Part shown: positions 33,456 through 41,781 of the stretch, piece after piece | How positions within the stretch are numbered: position 1 is the stretch's first letter | How the letters are laid out: every line of letters begins with the position of its first letter | DNA from: Deltaproteobacteria bacterium | GTDB taxonomy: Bacteria; Bdellovibrionota_B; Oligoflexia; Oligoflexales; Bog-1112 | DNA: 49,112 nt | Assembly (NCBI GenBank): GCA_947466225.1 | Contig: CANIBL010000015.1 | Location: forward strand, 1 to 49,112 | Direction: 5' to 3' | Notes under the pieces: generated by a model | What the model was told of the DNA's origin: nothing | Seen by the model: the letters and a program-made list of their open reading frames with translations, nothing else | Database searches by the model: none | Translations under genes and position numbers: made by a program

Positions 33456-34958
33456 CTATGGTTTTGCAATTTTCAACGCAGCTGGCGCCAAAAATTCTGT
33501 GGAGCGAGACTCTTGGAAATTGGGAGGGGCTTTAATAATACCGTCGGGAAAAAGTTGGTTGAGTGCATTGAAAGCCGCGATACGAAAGCCTTCTGCCAAC
33601 GTAGGGTAGTTAAAAATCAGGTTGATAAAATCTTGAACATGTCCGTTTTTTGCCATATATCCCAATCCAATATGGATCAAGTTACATGCATCCGCACCTA
33701 CGATATGAATACCCAAAATTTCATGGGTCTTTCGAGAGATCAAAAGTTTGAGTAACCCAAAACTATCGCCTCGAATGTAGCCTCTGGCAATTTCATTGTA
33801 GGTAGCACGTCCCACCACATACTCAACATTTTCGTGTTTCAACTCTTCTTCTGTTTTGCCAATCATGGACAATTCAGGGATCGTATATACCCCGATCGGA
33901 TATAAAGTAGGAAAAGCCCCAATCATAGACCCGAAAGCATGACATGCTACGTAGCGACCTTGCTGAGAGGAAGTAGCTGCGAGCGCTGGCGGTCCAATGG
34001 CATCCCCAGCTGCATAAATATTGGAAATCGAGGTTTGAAAATGAGCATTTACTTCGATGGCGCCTCGATCATTCATAACAATCCCCAGGCGTTCCAATCC
34101 AATTTTCTCTGTGGTAGAAACACGTCCAGCTGCATAGAAGCACACATCGGTCGTGATATGATAATCAGCTGCCTCTACTATAACTTGAGGTCCTTTGATG
34201 CGAACCTTATGCAAAGTTTTATCCAGTACAAATGTGACACCCATCTCTTCCATGGATTTTTTCAGCTCATTGGCCACTTCTAAATCCAGGTACTGTAAGA
34301 TGCGAGTGCGAGAGTCCATCATGGTAACCTTCACACCAAGGGCAGCAAAAATACACGCGTACTCACAGCCCACAACCCCAGCTCCATAGATCACCATGGA
34401 GTTTGGCATATGATCTAACAACAACACTTCGTCTGAATCCACCACGCGCCATCCATCGAAGGGAATATCAGACGGACGACGAGGCTTGGAACCGGTTGCA
34501 ATCAGGATATGGTGACCGGTCAACAAATACGGATCGGTTTTCGTACTTACGATTCGAACGGTAAATTGGTCTTCTAAGGATCCATATCCTTCCGCTATGA
34601 CCACAGAATTGTGAGCCAAATGCTTTCGCACCAACTCTTCTTCTAGATAGGATACTTTAAATGCGCGTCCAAAGAGCGTACCTGTATGTAAATCTTGAAT
34701 GATCCGCTTGACCCATTTTTCGCCCACATGATTGCGAATGCTATGAATTTGCTCCAAGCTTTCCCGGATGGTTTTAGAGGGAAGGGTGCCAGTATGGATC
34801 CAACTTCCGCCAATCTTACCCGGCATTTTTTCGATGATGCAGACCTTTTTCCCTAGCTTGGCTGCTTGTACAGCCGCATGGATTCCCGTAGGCCCACTAC
34901 CGATCACGATGAGGTCGTACTGGTATTCCTCCGCTTTTTTTGTCTTTTTTTCTGTCAT
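33456..34958 (-). CDS. sthA: Soluble pyridine nucleotide transhydrogenase (Si-specific)
   Basis: Flavoprotein of 500 residues that moves reducing equivalents between NADPH and NAD+. It has the FAD motif DLIVIGSGPTGIHAA, the NAD(P) motif YGAGVVGCEYACIFAALG, YAAGDAIGPPALA and the C-terminal dimer region with NLIHIGLGYM. The position of the redox disulfide reads GGSWIHTGTLPSK, so both cysteines of the glutathione-reductase family are missing, as expected for a transhydrogenase rather than a disulfide reductase. ATG 34958 is chosen although only GGGAA lies upstream; an in-frame GTG (VTKWELAD) ten codons earlier is possible. Confidence 0.85.
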   Translation of the reverse strand: MTEKKTKKAEEYQYDLIVIGSGPTGIHAAVQAAKLGKKVCIIEKMPGKIGGSWIHTGTLPSKTIRESLEQIHSIRNHVGEKWVKRIIQDLHTGTLFGRAFKVSYLEEELVRKHLAHNSVVIAEGYGSLEDQFTVRIVSTKTDPYLLTGHHILIATGSKPRRPSDIPFDGWRVVDSDEVLLLDHMPNSMVIYGAGVVGCEYACIFAALGVKVTMMDSRTRILQYLDLEVANELKKSMEEMGVTFVLDKTLHKVRIKGPQVIVEAADYHITTDVCFYAAGRVSTTEKIGLERLGIVMNDRGAIEVNAHFQTSISNIYAAGDAIGPPALAATSSQQGRYVACHAFGSMIGAFPTLYPIGVYTIPELSMIGKTEEELKHENVEYVVGRATYNEIARGYIRGDSFGLLKLLISRKTHEILGIHIVGADACNLIHIGLGYMAKNGHVQDFINLIFNYPTLAEGFRIAAFNALNQLFPDGIIKAPPNFQESRSTEFLAPAALKIAKP

Positions 34959-35104
34959 ATCGGCTAATTCCCACTTCGTGACGAATGTGCTTTCCTCATC
35001 GGTTGAAGGGGAAAAAACTTTACCGCAGGGGGGCGATAGCCCTTGCAGCAACCTAACAATTTCGCTATTTTCCCCCGGACTTTTGACTGCCGGAGATGAT
35101 CATC

Positions 35105-36097
35105 ATGCTACCTTCCCTTTCTGCCCTCAGCCTACAATATGACGCTGGAGGTTTACGTATTTTGGACCAACGCTGGTTACCGGATCGAGAGGATTGGGTC
35201 ACTGTGCAACATCCAACACATATGGTGGAACTCATCCAGGGCCTTGCTGTACGCGGAGCCCCCCTCATTGGAGTTTCGGCTGCCTTGAGCCTCGCGCATT
35301 TCGCTCAATCCCACCGGAATCCCGAGTTACTGCAAGCGAGTGCCCTACAGCTGCGCAATGCGCGCCCGACGGCAGTCAATCTTATGTGGGCCATGGACCG
35401 CATGGTGCAAGAGGTTCCGGATTTTGCCCCTGAAGGCTTGCTACGAGTGGCAACTCAAATTTTTGAAGAAGATGTGGCCATGTGTGCGCGCATTGCCTCT
35501 CACGGAGCCGAGCTCCTTCAAGATGGGGATGGTGTACTGACGTTATGTAATACCGGAGGCCTCGCCACCGCTGGCGTTGGAACCGCACTAGGCATGATTC
35601 GAGAGGCCTTTGAACAAAAAAAGGCGCTCCATGTATATGCTTGTGAAACGCGCCCCCTCTTGCAAGGGGGTCGCTTGACCGCATGGGAGCTGCAAAAACT
35701 TGGCATTCCCCATACTTTATTGTGTGACAGCATGGCTGCGGCTCTGCTGCGCTTGGGGAAAGTCAAACTTTGCGTCGTAGGTGCAGATCGCATCGCAGCC
35801 AATGGAGACTTTGCCAACAAAATTGGCTCCTACGCGCTTGCTGTGCTTGCACGCTATCATGGGGTTCCCTTCTATGTAGCAGCGCCTATGTCCACAGTTG
35901 ATCTCTCTTGCGCAGATGGGAGCCAAATCCCCATCGAGATGCGACCTGCATCTGAGGTGCACGGATTTCACGGTGCCCAAGGCAGTGTACGGTGGGCACC
36001 CTTGGATACCCCGGTGTTCAACCCGGCTTTTGATGTGGTACCTCGTGAATTGATTACGGGGTGGATTTTGGATACTGGCGTTCGATATCAGTTTTAG
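35105..36097 (+). CDS. mtnA: S-methyl-5-thioribose-1-phosphate isomerase
   Basis: Isomerises methylthioribose-1-phosphate to methylthioribulose-1-phosphate in methionine salvage. The product has 330 residues. VRGAPLIGVSAA (about 48), TLCNTGGLATAGVGTALG (about 147) with the catalytic Cys, and VVGADRIAANGDFANKIGSY (about 223) with the catalytic Asp are the eIF2B-like/MtnA signatures. ATG 35105 is preferred to ATG 35096 because GGAG at 35092-35095 then has normal spacing. It is followed after 86 bases by mtnP. Later salvage genes (mtnB, mtnC, mtnD) are not in the window. Confidence 0.93.
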   Translation: MLPSLSALSLQYDAGGLRILDQRWLPDREDWVTVQHPTHMVELIQGLAVRGAPLIGVSAALSLAHFAQSHRNPELLQASALQLRNARPTAVNLMWAMDRMVQEVPDFAPEGLLRVATQIFEEDVAMCARIASHGAELLQDGDGVLTLCNTGGLATAGVGTALGMIREAFEQKKALHVYACETRPLLQGGRLTAWELQKLGIPHTLLCDSMAAALLRLGKVKLCVVGADRIAANGDFANKIGSYALAVLARYHGVPFYVAAPMSTVDLSCADGSQIPIEMRPASEVHGFHGAQGSVRWAPLDTPVFNPAFDVVPRELITGWILDTGVRYQF

Positions 36098-36126
36098 AAC
36101 GGTTTTCTGCTGAATCACGTGCTAGT

Positions 36127-36151
36127 GGGCCACCAACTGCGTAGTTTCCGC
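36127..36151. repeat. Palindromic element with conserved core, copy D (degenerate)
   Basis: Core CACCAACTGCGTAGTTT (36131-36147) between mtnA and mtnP; the arms GTGG and CCGC pair only with a wobble. It shares 13 of 17 core bases with copy B. Confidence 0.45.
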
Positions 36152-36183
36152 AATAAAATATCTATAATAAAAAGGAGTCTCCC

Positions 36184-37026
36184 ATGTGGGCCATTATCGG
36201 TGGAAGTGGATTTGAAAAGTTTAGTGAAGTAGAAGCTCTGGAAGAGCTTCCCCGGGAAACTCCCTTTGGACTTGCCTCTTCGGGGTTGAAGAAAATTCGA
36301 GTGAAACATCTGGAATGCGTGTTTCTTTCGCGACATGGTAGTCATCATGAGCTGCTGCCTTCCGAAGTTAACTACCGTGCCAATATGTATGCATTGAAAC
36401 AAGCCGGCGTCACACGAATTCTATCCCTCTCTGCAGTGGGAAGTTTACGCAAGGAACTCGCACCCGGGGATTTGGTGGTACCCACTCAGTATCTCAATTG
36501 CACCAAAGGCACACGTCAGAGCACCTTCTATGGCGCAGGCATGGTGGGACACGTTTCTCTGGCAGATCCCGTCTGGGAAGCAGGAGCAGAGTGGGTCCTC
36601 ACCCAAGCGGGTCGATTGGACTGCGGCGTGCATGGAAACAAAACCTACGTTTGTATTGAAGGCCCACACTTTTCTACACGAGCGGAGTCTCATTTCTACC
36701 GACAAATGGGTGCCGATATCATCGGGATGACCCATTTTCCCGAGTACGCATTGGCGCGAGAGGCCGGGATTTCCTATCTACCCGTCTGTTTTGTCACAGA
36801 CTATGATTGTTGGGATGACCAACGAGCGCCCGTTACGGTAGAGGAAGTCCTTGGGGTAATGAAACAAAACAATGTACGAGGCCTGCGTTTGGCTACACAA
36901 TTGCTAGAGCATGATTTACCTCGCGATACAGGCATTCAGCAACAAGGGTTTGCCTCTGGGCTGATGACCCCCGTTGGTTCGCTTTCTGCCACACAACGTG
37001 CTGTGTTGGATGTGTTGAAGTCTTGA
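36184..37026 (+). CDS. mtnP: S-methyl-5'-thioadenosine phosphorylase
   Basis: Splits methylthioadenosine with phosphate into adenine and methylthioribose-1-phosphate, the substrate of MtnA next door. The product has 280 residues, like the human enzyme. IGGSGFEKF at the N-terminus, LSRHGSHHELLPSEVNYRANM (about 40-60), LSAVGSL, GDLVVPTQYLN, EGPHFSTRAES and IGMTHFPEYALAREAG follow the family-2 nucleoside phosphorylase pattern. AAAAAGGAG precedes the ATG. The gene ends two bases before the large palindrome. Confidence 0.92.
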   Translation: MWAIIGGSGFEKFSEVEALEELPRETPFGLASSGLKKIRVKHLECVFLSRHGSHHELLPSEVNYRANMYALKQAGVTRILSLSAVGSLRKELAPGDLVVPTQYLNCTKGTRQSTFYGAGMVGHVSLADPVWEAGAEWVLTQAGRLDCGVHGNKTYVCIEGPHFSTRAESHFYRQMGADIIGMTHFPEYALAREAGISYLPVCFVTDYDCWDDQRAPVTVEEVLGVMKQNNVRGLRLATQLLEHDLPRDTGIQQQGFASGLMTPVGSLSATQRAVLDVLKS

Positions 37027-37027
37027 T

Positions 37028-37094
37028 TTTTTTGCGGAACTGTTTTTTTCGAAAACTGCGCAGCTGGTTCCGAAAAAAACAGTTCCGCAAAAAA
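37028..37094. repeat. Palindromic element with conserved core, copy E (24-base arms)
   Basis: Perfectly complementary 24-base arms (37028-37051 and 37071-37094) enclose a 19-base loop holding the core in reverse (AAAACTGCGCAGCTGGTT). It fills the whole space between convergent mtnP and the gene ending at 37095. The arms start with T and end with A on both strands, unlike an intrinsic terminator, although so strong a stem could still stop or protect transcripts. Confidence 0.8.
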
Positions 37095-38315
37095 TTATAA
37101 CAATACCTCTCGCAAAACTTCTCCCGTCACAGACAGCACCGCATCTCGATCAAACGATAAATATGTGTTTCGTTTTTCCTCCATAGTAGCCCCTTTTGGC
37201 TTTGTTATTTTTTGATCTGCCTTCATCAAAAAATGCCCTACGTGGCTTTTTTTTGTGCGGGTGAACAAGAATTTTTTCTTCCACTTTTCATACGCTGCGT
37301 CCATATATACTCTACAAGCTGCCTCAGGATCGGGTCCGGTGGGCGCATATGCACGAACATCCTCTGGCAAAATCACAGCAACGGCTGGGGGGACTCCCTC
37401 CATCGGGTATGGTTTATAGCCACCGGTAAGCGCCTGTCGACAAGACCCTTGGGTTGAAAAAGTGCGGATGATTTTTTCTTCTACCTGCCCATATTCAGAA
37501 GCAGCCAAAAAGGGATCCCAAAAAGAAGCCGGACCATCCCACGGCACCTTTTCCTTATCAATCCCTCGCAACACCGCACTCAACTGCTGCAATTTTCCAT
37601 ACGGAATCGGAAGCTGGTACGCCTCGATCATGGGTTGAATCCCCTCAGAAGCATAGGTAATAAATTGATCTCGCACAAAAAATGGATTGGCAAAATGCCC
37701 CCAAAATAGCAGATACGCAAACAAATATAACGATTTGGAATCAGATCCCGGCACAGTGAATGTGGCACGCAGCTTTCCATCGGGATGCCACATATGTTTT
37801 TTAAAATAGGCACTGGCCTGCACCGACCCTGCAGAAAGGGGGCAGGTGAGCGCAGGTTTTCCGTTGCTGCGATTGCGCGCAGATTGCAGGGTAATCTGCT
37901 GAAAATCCTTGGCTCGGCCTATCTGCAACTGTTGCAAAAATCGCTGCGTACCCAGTGTAAGTGGCTCCCCCTCTACAAGGCCAAATACCAAGTACCGTTG
38001 GATTTGGGTAATATCTTTGTCGCAGTAAAATAAATCCATATTGAGGGTAAGTGTAGGGGAATAGGTACGGAAATATTCTGCCAATACCGGACTTCTTTCT
38101 TCTACTTTGGCAAAAGGCACCTCATACCGAATGATGGGGTCTGTATTGGATTGCAACCACACCGTCTCCAAGGGGCCTTCAGTTTGAGTCCCTATGTCTT
38201 GTGAGTCCTTCATCTCGCCTTCTGTAAGCTGGGTCGACACCTCTACCCGCTCCGATGCGATGGATATCCACGGACACAACAACCAAAATGCAATGCCGTA
38301 CATAAACTGCAACAT
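37095..38315 (-). CDS. Secreted protein of unknown function
   Basis: Protein of 406 residues that I do not recognise. It has a signal peptide (GIAFWLLCPWISIA, cleavage before SERVEV) without a lipobox, so it is probably periplasmic or secreted. YEVPFAKVEERSPVLAEYF near residue 65 and a helical LYLFAYLLFWGHFANPFFV...IEAYQLPIPYGKL (about 190-240) loosely recall the layout of BTB/POZ domains, but this is weak. A Cys-containing region (QGSCRQALTGGY) follows, and a basic C-terminus (KKSHVGHFLMKADQKITKPKG). AGGA about 8 bases before the ATG supports the start. The divergent neighbour is a lipoprotein gene. Confidence 0.7.
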   Translation of the reverse strand: MLQFMYGIAFWLLCPWISIASERVEVSTQLTEGEMKDSQDIGTQTEGPLETVWLQSNTDPIIRYEVPFAKVEERSPVLAEYFRTYSPTLTLNMDLFYCDKDITQIQRYLVFGLVEGEPLTLGTQRFLQQLQIGRAKDFQQITLQSARNRSNGKPALTCPLSAGSVQASAYFKKHMWHPDGKLRATFTVPGSDSKSLYLFAYLLFWGHFANPFFVRDQFITYASEGIQPMIEAYQLPIPYGKLQQLSAVLRGIDKEKVPWDGPASFWDPFLAASEYGQVEEKIIRTFSTQGSCRQALTGGYKPYPMEGVPPAVAVILPEDVRAYAPTGPDPEAACRVYMDAAYEKWKKKFLFTRTKKSHVGHFLMKADQKITKPKGATMEEKRNTYLSFDRDAVLSVTGEVLREVLL

Positions 38316-38436
38316 ATTAATTTTCCTGTATTTTTATTGAATATAATCAATCGTACCAAACAAGAGCTGGAATGCAACCGACTTCTTTCTCAGGCCTGTC
38401 CACTTCTGACCGATACAGGGAAACAGGAGGATCGCA

Positions 38437-40086
38437 ATGAAACTACGTCACCTTATGGTTGGATCCATGACAGCTGGTATATGGCTTATGGGATGCAACA
38501 ACACAAAAACGAGTTCAGCACCAGCTACAGCAGTACCCGTCACTTCAGGCGTACAAAATGCCTGCAAAGATGTAAACGTACTGGCATTGGCAGCGACCAT
38601 CACCAAATCAGATGCCAGCAAGCTCACCCTGGGCGCCATACAAGCCACCATACATCCGTTGAATAATGGATTTCGTTTGGTGGGAATTGACTTCACCCCT
38701 CTCCCTGATGAGGCAAACTCCCTCCCAGCTGCCGTAGATTATGTAGAAGTGAGCTTTGCCAATATCGATTCTTCGAAAAGCACCACACAAAAAACCGCAG
38801 ACTTTCCCCAAGACTTCTATGTCGACGACACCATTGCCGGTGTTCTCCGCATCACGGCCACTCCGTGCTTAATGCCATATAAACGCACAACCGCGGCTGC
38901 TTGCGGTAAGCCAAGCACATCCCTCATTCAACTCAAAGCCAACGGAGATGACAAGACGGCAGCTGTACTACTCACGCAACAGACCAACACCCAGAAGCGA
39001 GAGCAGCTGGTGCTCAAAACCGTGCAAGAGGCCCAAACCTATCTGGCCAATACACCGCCCCAAAGCCTGGCTTTGGCAGCTACAACTGCACAAACACCAG
39101 ATACAATTAAGAAACAATCCCTCTATGTTACAGCGCAGAACTTACTCGCAGATCCATATATATACATGGCAAATACGGGAAACCTAACCCGCAGATCGGA
39201 TATCGAAACCCAGTATCAACAGGCGCAAAAAAGCGCAGGATTTGCCTTGGCAGATGCCGCGTCTGATTGCTTGCATGCGATACAAGGAGGGTCTGCATTG
39301 GCACTGGCTGATTCAACAGTAACAGATGGAACCACTGATATTTTGACAGAAAGTAGTTTTGAACCCCAAGATCCTACAATTTTGCCGAACTTGGAGGGAG
39401 CATCTGTCAATTTTTTGGTATGGAAAGGGACAAGTGAGGCAACGACGGATACATATAATACCAAGCTGTACAACAATACTTACGTATTGCTGCAAAACAC
39501 CTGGCTCCTCAACACGGTTTCTTATGATTGGTACTGGGTCTTTGATACAACTCCAAAGTTGATCAATGATACAGTTCCAGCTGCCTGTTCCTTTCCCGAT
39601 GCAGATTGCAAAGCGTTGGCAGCTGCGTGGGAGAATCGGAAGGAAGATCAAAATACCTTTACGGTAAACAGCAAAACCTATGAGGTGAAATATGATCTTA
39701 TGTACGGAACTTCGAAAAGAGCCTTCCATTGGCAAGTGCCCGCTGTTAAGACCGAGGTTAAGACCGAGGTTTCTAAGCAGAAAATGAGCAAAGCCCAGGG
39801 CAACACTTTGATTGCTATGGGCGTACTATTAGGCGCGGGTTTTGTCAGTGGAATTATGGCTGCAAGCGTGGGGGGACGGGCAAAAATAGGTTTTGGAGTC
39901 GCAGCCGCACTATTTCTCGTTGTTGGAGTTGTTCTGGCTGCTGTAGTTCTCGGGAGTAGCCTTGCCTCTACCCCAGATCAAACCCTCGCTACCTCGTTGC
40001 AACAGCTGCAGAACCAAGATCAGCTCCTCACCGCGCAAAAGCGCAATGTGGAGATTCAGAAAATCCTGCTGCCAGCTGCACAGTAA
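38437..40086 (+). CDS. Lipoprotein with C-terminal membrane segments, unknown function
   Basis: Lipoprotein of 549 residues: the signal sequence ends WLMGC (Cys20) and a Ser/Thr/Ala linker follows. The body is unrecognised; it has a region with paired Cys (TPCLMPYK...AACGK) and an aromatic stretch (LLNTVSYDWYWVFD). A Lys/Glu repeat VKTEVKTEV is encoded by a tandem 12-base unit near 39750. Two hydrophobic segments follow at about 455-475 and 482-505 (GVLLGAGFVSGIMAASVGG and GVAAALFLVVGVVLAAVVL), unusual in a lipoprotein and suggesting the C-terminus crosses a membrane. AGGAGGATCGCA precedes the ATG. Confidence 0.72.
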   Translation: MKLRHLMVGSMTAGIWLMGCNNTKTSSAPATAVPVTSGVQNACKDVNVLALAATITKSDASKLTLGAIQATIHPLNNGFRLVGIDFTPLPDEANSLPAAVDYVEVSFANIDSSKSTTQKTADFPQDFYVDDTIAGVLRITATPCLMPYKRTTAAACGKPSTSLIQLKANGDDKTAAVLLTQQTNTQKREQLVLKTVQEAQTYLANTPPQSLALAATTAQTPDTIKKQSLYVTAQNLLADPYIYMANTGNLTRRSDIETQYQQAQKSAGFALADAASDCLHAIQGGSALALADSTVTDGTTDILTESSFEPQDPTILPNLEGASVNFLVWKGTSEATTDTYNTKLYNNTYVLLQNTWLLNTVSYDWYWVFDTTPKLINDTVPAACSFPDADCKALAAAWENRKEDQNTFTVNSKTYEVKYDLMYGTSKRAFHWQVPAVKTEVKTEVSKQKMSKAQGNTLIAMGVLLGAGFVSGIMAASVGGRAKIGFGVAAALFLVVGVVLAAVVLGSSLASTPDQTLATSLQQLQNQDQLLTAQKRNVEIQKILLPAAQ

Positions 40087-40095
40087 CGTTGTCCA

Positions 40096-40359
40096 TAATC
40101 GAGGGGGGATGCCCATACGGCCGAGGCCGGCCTGGGCATGACGGAAACTGCGAAACGGCCTGGGCATGACGGAAACTGCGAAACGGCCTGGGCATGACGG
40201 AAATTGCAGCCTCTACTGTGTAGGAACCAAAGAGGCGAAACCCGTCATCCCCAGCGACCATAGGGAGCGTCGGGGATCCCCCTCGATCGGGGGAGATGCC
40301 CATACGGCCGAGGCCGGCCTGGGCATGACGGAGTTGGCCTTCGGCCTGGACATGACGGA
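40096..40359. repeat. Cluster of REP-like palindromes
   Basis: This 299-base gap has no gene. It holds a GATGCCCATACGGCCGAGGCCGG...GGGCATGACGG unit, a tandem of half-units (40131-40209), a full GTCATCCCCAGCGACC...CGTCGGGGATCC unit (about 40232-40285), another GCCC-type unit and a final degenerate half (CTGGACATGACGG). Confidence 0.8.
40131..40209. repeat. 28-base tandem repeat, about 2.8 copies
   Basis: The 28-base unit starts CCTGGGCATGACGGAAACTG and ends CGAAACGG. It is repeated exactly at 40131 and 40159, with a third partial copy from 40187. It consists of one half of the REP-like palindrome plus a short linker. Confidence 0.85.
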
Positions 40360-40385
40360 AGTTTTATATTGCGTGTACCAACCGC

Positions 40386-40577
40386 CTACTCTGAAATCCG
40401 CTTCTTCTCGTTCGTCACGGGCGTTTGTGCCGTTTCTTCCTCGTCGGATTTCAAGCCCTTCTTAAAATTGCGAATGCCTTCGCCCACAGCTTTGCCCAAC
40501 TGGGGCAATTTGCTTGGGCCAAAGAGCAAGACAGCGACACCGAATATGAGCAACAGCTCGGAAGATCCTGGTAACAT
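40386..40577 (-). CDS. tatA: Twin-arginine translocase subunit TatA/E
   Basis: Protein of 63 residues with the TatA layout: a short periplasmic start (MLPGSSE), one membrane helix LLLIFGVAVLLFG, the FGPSKLPQLGKAVGEG hinge and amphipathic helix, and an acidic then basic tail. TatA forms the pore for folded proteins with twin-arginine signals. The start is ATG 40577 with AAGGAGAAG; the longer frame to 40634 is rejected. It follows the nucleoside kinase by 93 bases. No tatB or tatC is in the window. Confidence 0.93.
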   Translation of the reverse strand: MLPGSSELLLIFGVAVLLFGPSKLPQLGKAVGEGIRNFKKGLKSDEEETAQTPVTNEKKRISE

Positions 40578-40670
40578 GTTTCTTCTCCTTCTCGATACAT
40601 GCGTACGTATATCTGCTTTCTCGACGCCCACCAAGGTAAACTTGACGAAGCAAACTTTGCCTATCTGGAG

Positions 40671-41648
40671 CTACATCCCTCGCACCCGAAGCAATACTGC
40701 CTCCGAGAGCGTTGCACCATAGCGCCCGATCACATCTGCAGCCAAGAGAGAGCCCATACGCCCCGCCGTTTCCAACCCTCGCCCCAAGAGCATCCCATAG
40801 AGAACCCCAGCCGCAAACATATCCCCTGCGGCGGTGGTATCCACCACAGTCACCGACTCCGGGGTGATAAAACAGCGTTCATTGCCCCGTTGGATCAAAG
40901 CCCCTTTGGCCCCCAACTTAATCACCGCCATGATGCCTTGATCTGCAAGTTTCTGCGCGGCTACCTCTGGGGATCCAGCAAAGAGCAAATGGGCCTCTTC
41001 CTCGTTGGCAAAGACTACGTCTGCATGCTGGGCAATGACCTCGAGCATGTCATCTCGCACCAACTGCGCAACACAAGGATCTGAAATATCGATAGAAACC
41101 TGAACACCAGCGGCTTTGGCTACCGCGATAGAACGCTGCACCGCCTCCTTAAGACCTGGCGAAAGCCAGGCATACCCACTGCAATGCAAAAACCGGGCTT
41201 TTTGCAAGGCGTGGGTTGGCACATCCTGATGCCCCATCTGGGTACTGGCGCCTAAGCTGGTGACCATAGTCCGCTCCCCATCAGGGGTAACCAGGACCAA
41301 GCAACACCCAGTGGCATGCCCTGCCTGAGCCGATAACTGCGCTGCAATCTGCAAGGCATCGGTGCGAACGCGAATCCTCTCGCCAAAGGCATCTTCCCCT
41401 ATGGCACCGGCAAATGCGGTTTTCTGCCCCAGGAGGGCCAAGGCGCGCACCGCATTTAAGCAAGACCCGCCTAACTCATACGAAAAAGCGCGATGATTGA
41501 CTTTTTGCAAAATTTCTTGCTGGGCTTCAGATTCCATTAGGTGAGAATAGCCCTTTTGCAGGGGCAATGCCTGCAACTCTGCCTCGGAAACGGAGACAAC
41601 CACATCCATCAACGCGTTGCAGATCGATACGACATCTACTGGTTGCAT
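40671..41648 (-). CDS. PfkB-family nucleoside kinase (adenosine kinase type)
   Basis: Ribokinase-fold kinase of 325 residues. GGSCLNAVRALALLG (about 55-70) is the substrate-side signature, and VVDTTAAGDMFAAGVLYG (about 266-283) is the PfkB motif with the catalytic Asp and anion hole, with Ala for the usual Gly. Overall it resembles adenosine-kinase-like members, which make AMP from adenosine; other sugars or nucleosides cannot be excluded. GGGGGCAG precedes the ATG. It could link to the mtnA/mtnP purine salvage genes 4 kb away. Confidence 0.85.
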   Translation of the reverse strand: MQPVDVVSICNALMDVVVSVSEAELQALPLQKGYSHLMESEAQQEILQKVNHRAFSYELGGSCLNAVRALALLGQKTAFAGAIGEDAFGERIRVRTDALQIAAQLSAQAGHATGCCLVLVTPDGERTMVTSLGASTQMGHQDVPTHALQKARFLHCSGYAWLSPGLKEAVQRSIAVAKAAGVQVSIDISDPCVAQLVRDDMLEVIAQHADVVFANEEEAHLLFAGSPEVAAQKLADQGIMAVIKLGAKGALIQRGNERCFITPESVTVVDTTAAGDMFAAGVLYGMLLGRGLETAGRMGSLLAADVIGRYGATLSEAVLLRVRGM

Positions 41649-41781
41649 ACTGCCCCCTTTTTTTCGCTTACGACGTAGGGCAAATGTACCCCTTTTTGGA
41701 TAATCTCTTAAGTTCTGCCCGATCTTATCCGATCTACCTCAACAGTAAAGAATAACTTTCTGATTTTGGAATGGGTGAACT

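Noticed and set aside
40096..40359. CRISPR array
   Set aside because: The repeated units are adjacent tandem copies and palindromes without unique spacers of constant length, and no cas genes are near.
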